Source: Caecitellus pseudoparvulus
Taxonomy: Eukaryota; Bigyra: Bicosoecida
Length of the DNA stretch: 64,000 nucleotides
Direction of reading: 5' to 3'
Assembly (NCBI GenBank): GCA_965644315.1
Contig: CBFFRQ010000013.1
Coordinates: forward strand, 558,001-622,000
A model generated the notes under the pieces. It was given only the letters and a program-made list of their open reading frames with translations, did not search any database and was not told the DNA's origin. The stretch's first letter is position 1. Every line of letters starts with the position of its first letter. The translations under genes and the position numbers were made by a program. Of the stretch, positions 52,191 to 63,600 are shown in pieces.

Positions 52191-54796
52191 TCAGAAGGGG
52201 GCAGACATGACGTTGTACTCAACCAGCAGCGTGAGCAACACGAAGACGAAGTACAGAGCAAACATGGTGTACCCCAGAGTCCGTGACATCTTCCAACCAA
52301 ACAACGCTATGCTAGCAATGACAAGGATTAGCATGAGGAACAGCAGGAAGAGGCTAAAGAGCAGGCTTTCGGATGTGACGATTTGAGGTGCTCCACCCCG
52401 GGCAGCCGAGTTCAGGAGCCAAGGCAGCGGCAGGCCAACCAGCACATCGAAGATGTTCGACCCAATGGAAGAAGACACTGCCATATCACCTGCGCCCTGC
52501 CGAGCGACGATGACTGACGAAAGCAAGTCTGGTACCGACGTGCCCGCGGCCAGGAAGGTAAGACCCATGACAGGGTCAGGGATACCAATGGCCTTTCCAA
52601 ATGTGGTGGCCCACCAAACCATCAAATACGAGGCTATGGCAATCCAAATGATGCTCATGAAGAATGTCAGGGGATACCAGTTCCGCCAAGCCTCCTTGCG
52701 GCAGTCTGGGACAGTGAACGCGAAGAGGAAGACAAGCGGCGCCGAGATGATCCAGAACGCCTGCACCGCCCAGTGTGCGCCGTGGGGGTAGTCTCTGCGA
52801 AAGGCGGGCGCGTGCGGGAGGTGGGTGCAGTGCTGTGGACGTGCCCGATGAGGGCAGGTTCGCCATGTGCACCCTCGAGGTGTCGCACGCACGTAAGGTC
52901 TTTCTCATCCTCTTCTTCCTCTACTTCTTCTACACTCTCAGCACCCAAGTCAAAGTCAACGGATGGCTTCCCGCTGCGAGTCTCCACTACCTCAGTGTCG
53001 GATACGGGCACCACTCGAGCGGAGGTGCGCGACGCGCTGCTCGGCTGGGCTCCGCCGCTTGAACTGGAGGCGACTGGCACCACTGCCGTCTCAGAAGGAG
53101 ATGAGGCATCCTCACTGCCAACACTCTCGCTGGCATCGTCCACTGCTCTCCAAGCAGTCGCAACGCCTGTATCAGGGGCATTGCTTGCAGAGCTGGCAGT
53201 GCCATCGCCACTGGGCGTTGGTTCGTCCGCCCCACCGCCTCTTGGGGCCGCGCCAGGTGCTGGCGAGGCATCCGACTGCTTGCGCTTGGCAGCCATCATC
53301 GCCATGGCGACGTCCGCTGCACCGCCACTGGATGGGCGGCGAGGGGGTAGGCTTTCTTCCTCTGAAGCAGCCTTGGCTTCTCCCAGGCGCAGTCCATGCA
53401 GGACCGCCTCGGGCGAGACGGGCGTGGGTGACGCAGCTCGCAGCTCCTTGATGCGTCCGGCCACCAATTGGCCTGCTCGCCTGAAGCGACCGTCGCGGTG
53501 CTTGATGGGCCCTAGTCCAGCCGGGTCCACATTCGTCAGCAGCATGTGAAGCACGCCTGCCTGGAATGTGATCTGGTCCCGACGCTGCCCGACTCCTCCA
53601 GCTTCAGCCGTCGTGTGCTGCAGGTCCGACTCGAGCTCAGACGTCGTCACACCGGCCTCTACTGCTGCTGTGTGCAGGTCTTCGCTGGTGGCGGTGGCGG
53701 GCAGGCTCATGGAGGCTTTAGAAGCCAGGCGAGGCATTCGTAGCACTGAGTGGCGTACCCACGAGTGCAGAGACTCGTTGTATGCCATCAGCAGCACATA
53801 CAAGAAGTAGAGCATGAAGAGCACAAGGCTCTCCCACCACTCCATCTTTCCATCAAGAAAAAATCCGAAGAGGACAAGCAGGGACACAGTGTAAAACGTG
53901 GAGTCTCGGAACAGCGGCCACCAAGTCAACGCCAGCACTTCCCTGCTGAAGATGGCACACATGCCGATGACGAACAGGACATTGAACACGGCCGAGCCGA
54001 CAATGGTGCCGAATCCAACATTTGACACTGAAATGAACACACCGATGAAAGAGGTGAACAGCTCAGGTGCAGAGCCGCCAGCGGCCATGAACGTCGCACC
54101 TGCACCAAAGCATGGGCGGCTGCGTGCAGATTCCCCGGTTCAGCCGCGCTTGGGAAGGGTCCGGCGCCACCCCACTCACCAGCGACATCGTCAGACACTT
54201 GCAAGCGCTCGACGATTTCCTCCAAGGAAGGCACGAAGAACTCGTCTGCAGGGGTGAGGTTTGGTGTGGCACGAATGAATGGTGACGGGCGTACGGTGCC
54301 TGCCACGAACCAACGATGATAGCGAGGGCGAGGAACATGTACACCATCCCAATTAGGTGCAAGATGAACGCCCCATTGCGCTGCTGCTCCTCGCTGAAGA
54401 CGTCTGGTGGAATCAGGGCATCCAGCTTCCGGTGAGTGGAAACGCTGCCACCAGCTGCGTTGATGCCGGGTGGTTCAGGGTGCCCGCTGGGAAGTTGTGC
54501 CACGTTCGCGGAAAGGTCTGGAATGAAAAGAGAGTAAGAGCCTTCGTGCGTCCGATGCATCGGGGAAGCAGAGTGAGAGCATCACAAATGGCGCCCTTCC
54601 GAGAGGCAGCGACATGCCGCACAGCGACCATGCACTCACTTTCACTTCCTTCGACTTGCGCTTGCTCAAGGGCAGGAGCCAAGAACTGAGGTGCTGGGGC
54701 ATATCCCAGTAGCAGAGCAAAGGCGTAGCCACCAAGGAGAGCTCCAACAGTCCATGGCAGCCTCCGGTGCCGGCGGCCCTGTCTTGCTGTCACCAT
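52191..54796 (-). CDS. K+-dependent Na+/Ca2+ exchanger (SLC24/NCKX type)
   Basis: Five exons, 54,796-54,640, 54,517-54,311, 54,245-54,180, 54,099-52,893 and 52,794-52,191, give 746 residues. The introns are 122, 65, 80 and 98 bases. The joins rebuild the family core precisely: [20 protein letters not shown], then [20 protein letters not shown], then [20 protein letters not shown], the alpha-1 repeat. The alpha-2 repeat is [20 protein letters not shown], followed by [15 protein letters not shown]. An N-terminal hydrophobic segment ([18 protein letters not shown]) is signal-anchor-like. A cytoplasmic loop of about 280 residues, Ser/Ala-rich and ending in acidic runs ([11 protein letters not shown]), splits the two halves. 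The protein should export Ca2+ (with K+) against Na+ at the plasma membrane or an internal membrane. The helicase lies convergently, 69 bases away. Confidence 0.92.
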
Positions 54797-55063
54797 GTTA
54801 GCAAAACTGGCCCTCCCCGCAATCGTTGGCGAGAAGAATGGAAAGCTTGGGGCCTGAAGCAAGCAGCTCCTGAGCGAGTCAGTCGCCAGCCCACAGCGTG
54901 GTTGCAGCGCGCAGTTTGCATCTGAATTGGGATTGCCCGGGAGTTGCTGCACGGTGGGTGGCGTGGGGCCAGTGGGGGAATGGAAAGGCTTCACCTTCTT
55001 CCTGGGCTTGCAAGTGAGGTGCCAGCGCACACGGCAGCCACATGATGCCTTTGCTATGGCTCT

Positions 55064-56093
55064 CTACCGGGCCTGGCGGCTAGCCTCCCGTGAGCCATCC
55101 TGACGCAAGCCTGTCAAGTCTTCAACCTTCGTTGTCACGCGTTTGTGTCTGGCTGGCTTGGCGGCGGCACGGACGAAGTCTTCCCAAGAGGCAGCTTGTA
55201 CCTGAAACTGCCCTGCTAAAGCGGACACTACGGCTGCATGAAAGTCTTCGGGCGAGGCAACGTGACGACTAAGTGTGGTGAGGAACGCATCGTGCGGTCG
55301 TCCAGCGCGGTACGCTGGCATGGTTGGGGGCATCCGCAGGCAATCCATGTTCTCCGGGTTCATGTCCCAGAGGAAAGATGTGTGGTGCACCCACCGTCCC
55401 TTGGAGATCGCTGTGATGGTGAGGATGGGTGAGTGTTGCAGGTGGTGAGCGTGGCCTGCGAGCCACATGCGTGGGCGGCAGCGCCCACACGTACCCTGGG
55501 CATTGCCCCCAAACTTGAGATCACCAAAGCAGTAATCCACGTCATTTAGTAAGAAAGAACCCGCTGAACTGGGAGCGCAGGCTTCGAAGGCTGGCTTGTA
55601 CACGGCCCCTTCTGTCCATGCCATGATGTCCCGCGCGAAGGGCTTGCAAGGCACGTCACTCTGGAAACACAGGCAGGGCACGAGGCTTCCATGCCCCACT
55701 TCCCCACTTCGTCTACACTCAGAAACTGGCGCAACTCACAGCATTCATGATGAGGCTGGTGAAGAGGGTGTTGTGGTCCACGATGACCGTGCCTCCGCCG
55801 GTAAACCGCCGCAGCACGGGAACTCTTCGCCGCCGGGCCTTGGCAAGATTCACAACTTGGTGTGGCTTGGCAGAGATGCCCATCACAATCTGAGGTGGCG
55901 CAGTGCCCTGGAACTGCAGAAGCCTGTGCCGACATGCAGGGGTTGTTGAGTTCCAAGCAGCATCAGCAGACAGCTGCTGGCGAGCGCACCAATTGTCTGT
56001 ACATGCACGCATGACGGCCTCTTCACAAAGCAGAGCTTCATGGATGTTTCTGCGCCCTGCCTGCACGAGGCGCAGCACAGGGAGAGCAGCCAT
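55064..56093 (-). CDS. lipoate-protein ligase / lipoyltransferase (LplA/LIPT1 family)
   Basis: Three exons, 56,093-55,740, 55,660-55,495 and 55,410-55,064, give 288 residues. The introns are 79 and 84 bases (GTGAGT...TCCAG and GTACGT...CACAG). The second intron is a multiple of three without a stop, so retention would keep the frame. Family motifs: NIHEALLCEEAVMR near the start, VLRRFTGGGTVIVDHNTL (the RRxxGGGxVxHD-like substrate loop), CFGDLKFGGNAQAISKGRW (the adenylate-binding lysine region) and the HHTSFLWD strand. It attaches lipoate to the E2 and H subunits of 2-oxoacid dehydrogenases and the glycine cleavage system, normally in mitochondria or plastids. No long targeting peptide is visible from this ATG. 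It shares a 197-base start-to-start gap with the divergent lipase gene. Confidence 0.88.
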
Positions 56094-56290
56094 GGCCGCC
56101 AACGCTGGCTGGAGCGGAAACTGGTTCGAAGCCCCCCACTCTCCACGGGCGCACCTCGCTGGGCGTGGCACAATCTGGCTGCCAGGCAGTCACAGCCGCG
56201 CGACCACACGGAGGGTACGGTGAATCCAAGCTCATCTGCTCATTCGACTCGCTCAGTGGCGGGATTGTGGTCGCGCACCTGCTTCTGTGC
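56094..56290. promoter_or_regulatory. compact divergent promoter between lipoate ligase and lipase genes
   Basis: Only 197 bases separate the two head-to-head ATGs, so both 5' UTRs and promoters must fit here or overlap coding sequence. No motif can be named. Confidence 0.4.
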
Positions 56291-58783
56291 ATGGCTGTGA
56301 CGAGAGGAAGCAGATTCGTTCACAACTTGCGCTGGGGTACAGGGCGCCGTCGCACTCAGCGCTGGCTTCACTGCTCCATGGCGGCCGAGGCACGTGGGCC
56401 CAGCCTGCAGAGCATCGCCGAGGCAACAACTGCGTGGTCATCAGCCTTCAATCGAAGCATCAAAGAGAGGTATGCGTTGTTGCAGCGAAGTCTGGAGGTG
56501 ACGGGGGCCACCCTCTCAGCGCTGCCCAAGGTGGACTACATGTCGCTGCGCAATGCCATCCTGCTGATTGAGCAGCATAACGCTTTGTTGCCGCCCTGGA
56601 CGCCCCAAGTGCTGAAGGTGCGGAAATCGGTGGCAGCGAGCTTGCGGTGCGGGGTACCTGCCGGCCTGTCGCCTGTCGCAGACCCTCTCGGAAAAACACC
56701 GCAATCAAGTGATTGAGGATGGGTGTCACTACATGCAGCTATCCGAAGCAGCATATGGCTGGCGGGGTGCGCTGGCCATGGGCATGCTGGGTGGGACGGA
56801 CTCCGGCGCGTCGGCTCTTTCTGGCGTGCTGGGCAGCGTCATGTCTGGGGACAAGGCCGCCTTCGCTCATAGGGCAGGCGTACAGGTGGACTCTATTCTA
56901 TACAGGTCTGTGGATAGCGAGCTGCAGGAGCCCCATCACTGGCTGGTAGTGGACCACGAGCGCCGCGAGCTGGTGTTGAGTACGTGGACCACGAGTGCGA
57001 GCTTGCCGGCTGCCCACCTGCACAGGACCCTCACCACACGCCGCCTTACACAGCATGCCGTGGCACCATCAACGTTGATGATGCCGTCATGGACCTCACA
57101 GCCACTGCCGCGCCGTTCCTGCGCGGCCAGGCCCATGAAGGCATGGCTGCTGCAGCACACAAGTTGCACGCTTCTTGCTTCTCGGGGGACCGCCTGAACC
57201 TCCCTGGGCGCCTGGAGAGCCTGCCCGGCTACGGATTGGTGCTGACTGGGCACAGCCTGGGAGGCAGCGTCGCTGTGCTGCTTACCATGCTGCTGCTGCA
57301 CCACCGGCACGAGATGGAGGCGGCGTTGCCGCCGAGACACCATGCACACGTCCCTCTGCACGGCGTGCCCATTCGCTGCGTCGCCTTTGGGATGGCGCCA
57401 GTGTACTCATCCAGGTCGCCCTTGCCGCCTGGCACGCACCAGGCTATCACAGCCTTCGTCAATGGGGACGACATCGTCTGCCGCCTCTCGGTGCGCTCGT
57501 TCAATCGGTACATGCGACTGGCCGGCGCAGTGGCGGCTGCCGCGCCCACCCTGGCGGAGTCCATCAGCGCTAGCATGATGATGAAGGAGACACGCTCGCC
57601 AGCCGAGGTCATCCAAGCGGGTTTGCGCAGCGCTACGCAGCACCCTGACGTTGAGGACGAGCCAGAACTGCACATCCCTGGCCACATCGTCTTCGTGCGG
57701 GGGCTCGCCAAGCCCACGCCCAGCATCACCGACACGCTCACTCGCATGAGCACTTCTGCGGAATGGGTGGAACCCATGGGGCGCAGCTTCACAGCCGTGC
57801 AAGAGCGTGTGCTGGGTGGGCTCTCTGCACTGTGGACGCAAGCGTCGCCACCGCCCACTGACGGCGACAAGACCGCGGCCGTCTCGGGCCCTGCTGGCAC
57901 CCCAAGCGAGGACACCTCCGGATTGGCCTCCCCACCAGCTGCTGCAGCCCCAACATTGCAGGGCCAAGCTGCAGCTGAGGGCTGCACGGACGCGCTGCGA
58001 GGGCTGGGCCGAGTCACAGCCGCGTTGCTCGACACGCCCATCCCCACCCGTGCCCAGCCGGAACCTGTGGCAGCCACGACCACGCTGCTGCCAGACCACG
58101 ACACGTACGCCAGTGTGGACTTTCGGCTTATGCATTGGCGGGAATTGACAGACATGGTGCCGCTGGCTGGCACCTTCCGAGTGCACCTGCCACACCAGTA
58201 CCGTAAGGTGCTCGCAGCCCTGCGGTCCGCAGCAGCGCTTCGGGCAAAGGGAAGGCACAGTCCAGCCGCAGCTCATGACGAGCATAGTAGTACCGAACCC
58301 AGTGAGGGCATGGAGAGCTCCAGCACCCCTCCAACAACCCCCCCCCCGCCCAGGGCCAACCCGTATGTGGCAGGGGGCGCAACCACCAATAGCGCTGCCA
58401 CAGTGCCGCCACCGCGTCTGCCCCCAAGCGAAGACGTGTCTCAACCGCGGACGCCAGGGGGGCGGCCGGACAAGCACGCAGCAGGCCGCAGTCGTGAGCG
58501 CGTCACGATCCGTCAAGGTGGTGTGCAGTTTTGCCGTCGTGCCGGCGAAGAGCTGCCTCTCATGGGGCCGTGCTCGGGGGTCGTGAGCGTGGCAGTGGCC
58601 GGGCTGGTACACCGAACTCCGCGCTGCACTCCCACACCTAGACAGGCTGTGGGTGGTGACGGCGAGGCTTTGCCAGGGCCGGCACGGGAGGCTGATGCTG
58701 CCGCAGTTCCAACAGCGCCAAGCGTGCTCTCAGTGCCCTCCGAGGTTGTAGGTGTGCTGGCGGGGGGTGAGAAGTCTTCTTGA
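56291..58783 (+). CDS. class 3 lipase, sn-1-specific diacylglycerol-lipase-like
   Basis: Three exons, 56,291-56,617, 56,682-56,979 and 57,054-58,783, give 784 residues. The introns are 64 and 74 bases. The join at 56,979/57,054 rebuilds ELVLTCRGTINVDDAVMDL, the typical strand and oxyanion-hole region of DAG-lipase-like enzymes. The nucleophile elbow is LTGHSLGGSVAVLL (Ser in GHSLGG, about residue 275). A following FVNGDDIVCRLSVRS supplies the expected Asp, and the catalytic His should lie in the region near FRVHLPHQY or HIPGHI. An N-terminal helical part (SLEVTGATLSALPKVDYMSL) precedes the fold. The C-terminal 200 residues are disordered, Pro/Ser-rich. No transmembrane segment is seen, unlike animal DAGL. 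It probably releases fatty acid from diacyl- or monoacylglycerol. Confidence 0.85.
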
Positions 58784-58800
58784 CACAAAGCGTCACATTT

Positions 58801-59130
58801 TCACGCTCGTTCCTCCTGGGATGGCCGCTGGATTTCTTGGGGCGCTTGTCCGCTGTGAAGCGCTTTGATGTCTTGCTGTAGCTTGGCTACCTTCTCTTCT
58901 GACAGCTGAGGCAGTCGTTCATCGGGGCGCAAGAGGGCATGCATGGCGATTTGCCCAGCGTACAACCCCACAATACCGGCTCCCCAGAATGCAGCGTAGT
59001 GCGAGGGCTTGTTCAGGCCAAGGTTCAGCTTGAAGAGCCGGGGAATCATGTTGCGGAAATCGCTTCCAACGCGCAGCTGGTGGCGGCTTCTCCTTGCTTC
59101 CCACAGGTGATATTTGAAAAGGCAACTCAT
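58801..59130 (-). CDS. small membrane protein, unknown
   Basis: An open frame of 109 codons from the ATG at 59,130. A second ATG at 59,049 (MIPRLFKLNLGLNKPSHYAA) gives an 82-residue protein and may be the real start. One hydrophobic segment (FWGAGIVGLYAGQIAMHALL) is followed by a charged helical tail (EEKVAKLQQDIKALHSG). A short basic N-terminus plus one membrane helix suggests a mitochondrial inner-membrane accessory subunit, but I recognise no family. Its stop lies 17 bases from the lipase stop on the other strand. Confidence 0.6.
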   Translation of the reverse strand: MSCLFKYHLWEARRSRHQLRVGSDFRNMIPRLFKLNLGLNKPSHYAAFWGAGIVGLYAGQIAMHALLRPDERLPQLSEEKVAKLQQDIKALHSGQAPQEIQRPSQEERA

Positions 59131-59768
59131 TAGGTGATACCTATGCTAGTTAGCAAAACTGTGGGGTTCATTTCATGCAGTGTTTTGAAGGCGGTGGGGA
59201 GCGGGGCAGCATGCACCCATCCTTTGCACTGTGGTCCAAAGCTTGCCCCATCAAGTTTGGAGGGAGAGCCCATGCCTCGGACATACACACACATGGATTC
59301 AGCAGCCAGGAGGAATACCGTAGAAGATGCCAATCTCAGGCGGTGGGGTCGCGATGCCGCGTGTCCAGAGAAGGGTACACTTGTACAAACAACAAACAGC
59401 AGGATCAGATCCGGGCACATTTGGACAGAGAGAGCTGGTAAGAAAGAAAGGCACGGCAGTGCACATTTAGCCATACCTGTGACTCTCGTTGAACAGGGGC
59501 GAGCAGGGGACGGAAGCGGCGCAACTGTGCTCTGCCAGGCACCTCCTCAGCCCACACCCAGCCAGGGACATGTACCCTGGAACCAGCTGCCATGGCTTGA
59601 GCACAACCTGAAAGCAGCCCACATGCTCACACGGAGGCTGCAAAGTGAGCACCAGGGTGCCGCCAGGCCCCTGAGGAATCTGCCCACAAGCGCATTCAGC
59701 GCCAACAGGGCCTTGAATGCATATCCTGCCACCTCAAGGCACTAAAAACACGTGCCTATACCTGTTCA
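59131..59768. other. intergenic, possible 3' exon of the next gene
   Basis: 638 bases. On the minus strand there are splice-like signals: a GTGAGT at 59,810-59,815 inside the end of the neighbouring gene, and an acceptor-like pyrimidine stretch ending CTTACCAG near 59,435. A hydrophobic open frame (FKALLALNALVGRFLRGLAA) lies at about 59,660-59,725. No join gives a convincing protein, so I leave it unannotated. Confidence 0.3.
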
Positions 59769-60415
59769 TCACAACGCTGGCGAGCCATGGCCTGCAATGT
59801 CCTGTTGACTCACTTGTGGGAGCAGCGTGAGAAGGGTATGTTTGAGTGGGGCGCCTTCTGGGCTGCCGAACAGCAAGACTGCTGCAAGTACAATCAGGAG
59901 CAGTGCAAAGGCCTGAAACACCGGACCAAAGCAGATTTGCTGCAGCGGCTGCCACACCGGCGGGCCTTCTGATAGCCGCTTGGGCGTTTGCTCAGATTGC
60001 ACATCTGAGCCAGAGCTTGTGGGGCTCCTTGACTGCAGCTCGCGATCAGCAGCTGAAGGAAAAGTGAACACTTCTGGGACAGCACTATTCCTATTTGTAG
60101 CCTTTACTGGCGAGGTGAGGTCAGCCTCTTGTTGCCTGGGAGTGTGGGGGCGTGTGTGGTGACTGGCGGGGTGCGGAAACTGGAGCTGAGCTGAGCGCAC
60201 ACACACAGCAACTCCAGGGCCACAAGCTTCGTGACTCTGTCCACGTCAGCCAAAGAGAGCTGCATGAATCCTTTATTGAATGCCAGGGCACAGGCTGTTG
60301 CCAACGAGAGCTCTGTGTCGTGTTCCTCAAGCGCAGCTCGCAGGCAGAGCTGGAATTGCTCGGCATCGGCGCTGTGACCTGCTGCCGCAACACGCGAGCC
60401 GTCGGCGACAGCCAT
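59769..60415 (-). CDS. single-pass membrane protein, unknown
   Basis: Two exons, 60,415-60,207 and 60,135-59,769, with a 71-base intron, give 191 residues. The N-terminal half is helical and cytosolic-looking (FQLCLRAALEEHDTELSLAT, then DVDRVTKLVALELL). A polar Ser/Thr-rich linker follows, then one strong membrane segment (FQAFALLLIVLAAVLLFG) about 35 residues before the end. The layout resembles tail-anchored-like or ER adaptor proteins, but no family is recognised. A canonical GTGAGT donor at 59,815 near the C-terminus means the last dozen or so residues may be replaced by another exon. Confidence 0.6.
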
Positions 60416-60666
60416 CCTGACCTGGACACTGGGAAGGTGGATAGCAACATGAGTTCATGCTGAGCATGACTTGGGCTGAGGGGCGCCGCACGTTTGTGTT
60501 GTGTGGTGGCCCTGAAATTGACCGAAAGCTGCTGCTTGGCCGTGTCCTCTTAGGCTCGGGCGCTTGCGAAGGTAGTTGAGAGCAGGGTCTCTGCATTGCG
60601 ACTGCTTGCCTGCAGCCAATACAGTGTACGTGCACACGTGCATGGAAGACGTGCTCCCAAGGCGCC

Positions 60667-63600
60667 TCACTTGCCATCCCCGCCGCCTTGCCCGGTACTC
60701 TTGCCGCTGGGGCCCCTCGGCATGGCGATGGTGTGCCGGCGCCGGCTGGGTGAGCTCGAGCGCACTGAGGACTCACCTCCTTCCGCCTCCTCACCACCTC
60801 CTGAAGTTGCCGCTTGTGCCGCAGGTTTCTCCTCGGATGGGGGGGAGGCGGCGGCGCTAGAGGGTGGCCGTGAGGCCACAGAGTGGCTTTTCGCCCTGGC
60901 CAGAGCGGTGGCTTGGCGCGACACGGCTGCCTGCGCCACTTCCTGTGCTGCCACGAGGGACTTCCACCGCTCCACGTTGTCGTTTAGCTGCTGCAGCACC
61001 GGCTCAAGCTCCGAGAAAATGCCTGCCGCTGCTGAAAAGAGCGGCTTGATGACGAACGTGGAGAAGCCAACTTGGGACTTGGCGAAGGCGAGGGGGGGCT
61101 GCAGGCCATCCATGAAGGGCGCGAAGGGCAGCCCTGCCTCCTTCTCGGCAGCCACCTGGTTTGTGAACTCCTGCGTGATTGCCAGTGCCCACTTCCTGAC
61201 GTTGGCAAAGTCCGGCATGGCGGGGTTGTCAACGTCGGCGCAGTGCACGATGATGTCTGTGGGCCAGAAGGCTGGCGCCTTCTCGGCATCTTCACCACAC
61301 CAGTACTCCAACGGCTCAGCAGGCATCTGCTTCATGAAGTTCACCATGGTCATGTGGTGGGCCATGTCCGTGTTCAGGATGCAGGACACTGCCCTTGAGC
61401 GGAACGCCCGCAGGAGACCTGGTTCGGCCGTGGGGAACAGGGCCGTACTGGGCTCTCGCAGGATGAGCTGGAACATGACCGCCGCGTGGTGATTCTCCAG
61501 CACGCTCTTGTCATTGTACCGCACAGCCAGGGGGGACAGGGAGTTGATGGCGTACTGGTTGTTCATGCCGGGGTGGTCCACGTCGTGGCACAGCCCGCCC
61601 AGCAAGGCAGCCAGCCTGTCCACCGGCTGCAGCACGGCCTTGCACACGCCGTACGTCTCCACGGCCAAGAAGACGTTCTGCATCACAGACACTGCGTGGT
61701 ACCAGTTGTGGTAAGGGTTGTCTCGGTACAGGTGGCTGACAGCGGAGATGAAGGAGGCCAGCGCAGCCTGGGGCACGTGCAAGGATGGAGCCAGGTCCCC
61801 GTGCAGCAGCATGTCCACTGCAAACTGCTGCAGCTCCGCCTTGTCGTAGTCAAAGGCGTTGAAGGACCAGCTGGTCAAGGACTCGTAGGATTCAGCCCGG
61901 CCCGTGAGGGTGGGGGGCAAGGCAGGTGTGGCAGCCAGCGCTGCTGCAACCAGCTCAGGCGGCAAGGCAGTCCACTCGTACACGCCATCCTGCAGGTCAA
62001 AGTCAGCCAGAGTAGCCCCCTGCTCCCCCTGCAGCAGCCCTAAGTGGGCGCTGTCTGGGCTGCTGCCGCGAGACAGGTGGGACTTGGCGCTGCCCCGACG
62101 AGTTCGCCGGGCCCCGGACGTAACACTGCCAGGGCCGGTGGTGGGAATGGCCGGCAGGGACGAGCCTGCTGTGCTGACCGAGCCGTCCGACTTGCGGCGA
62201 GTGCGGCGGAACGAGCCCAGGGAAAGAGATCCCATGCCTTCTCCGCCATGCTCTGCCTGCACGTCCTGACGAGGCGACTGCTGCCGTTTGTAGGGGGAGG
62301 TGGGCGGACTGGCGAGGCCAGAGCCCACGCGTGGTGGCATGCTGCGCCTCTTGCCTGTCGGGCTGCCTCGACCTCGCGGGCTGGCCGCGCCGCCACCCCC
62401 TGTGGACCTGCCATCTGCTGACGAGCCAGGCGCTTGCTGCAGGTGGATGCTGCCTCGCGGCTTGGCGGTTTGCTCCCCGCCGGCGCTGTCGTCCCCACTG
62501 CTGCCCTTGCCAGGCACGCCAGCTGCTTCCGCCCTGAAGCGAGCCAGCGCAGCAGCTACGTCTCCCTCGCCCTCCCGCAGTGTGTCCAGGTTGTTTCCGG
62601 AGCGCACTGGGCCCAACAGGCCCGTCGTACGGCCCACAGCAGTGAAGGACCCCCGAGGGCGCCGCGCCATGCTCGCCCGCCGCACGCCCGCGCCACCCTG
62701 CGATGACGTCTCGAAGTCGTCCATGCTGCGCCGGGTGCCGACAAAGGGAGCAGCGGCATACCCACCCCCTGAAGAGTACATGCCCAGCAAGGACTTCATG
62801 TTCTTATTGTCACCGCCCTCGCTCTCCGTCTCGGCGAGCTTGCGCTCATACAGCGCAGACAGGCCGTGCTTGGAGATGAGTGTGTGCACTTCCGTGGCCA
62901 AGGCTTCGATGAGGCGGACGTCTTCTTGTGTGAATGGGCTGCCGTCAGACTTGTTCACCAACTGCACCACACCAACAGGCTTCTTCTTGGCCACAGGTGC
63001 CGGCACGCCGGCGCTGCGATCGCGGCTGGAGGTGCTGGTGTTCGAAGGAGATGGACCTCCGCCAGCGGCCGTCACACTGCGTCGCTGTGCCCTGAGAATG
63101 GGCACTGCCAGCAGCGTCCGGGAGCGGAAATGCGCCGCGACGTCGGCGTGCTTGTCGAAAGAAGCGTGCTTCCAGGCATCCTTGACGACCTGCGGGCCAA
63201 CCAGTGTGCCAGCTGCAAGAGCGCCCGCGATGTCGGCGCCCAGGGCGACTTCAGACGAGGAAAATTCGCCGTCCACATCGGCCACGCTACTGACTGTGCG
63301 GCGGTGGCTAGCACGGCGCCCAGATGAGCTGGTGGGGGAGCTGCCGGAGGCTGCGCCACTGCCACCTGTCACACCTGAAATGCCGGTAAGCAGCAGGGGC
63401 TGACCAGGGGGGCCAGATGGGCGATGAGCCGCAATGCCAGCTGCCATGACAGGGCTCAGGCTGGGGGAGGAGGGCACCTGTCCGCCTGCCCCGTCTGATT
63501 GTGCCCGCGCCAGGGCTCCCGCCGCCCCCTCCTCGGCAGAAAAGGTGCGCCCCTGCAGGTTTTGGTTCATCTCATCCACGAGGAAGAAGGTCACTTTCTG

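Noticed and set aside
59134-59745. 203-codon plus-strand frame in the 59-kb gap
   Set aside because: No domain, irregular composition, and no splice partners. Treated as noise.
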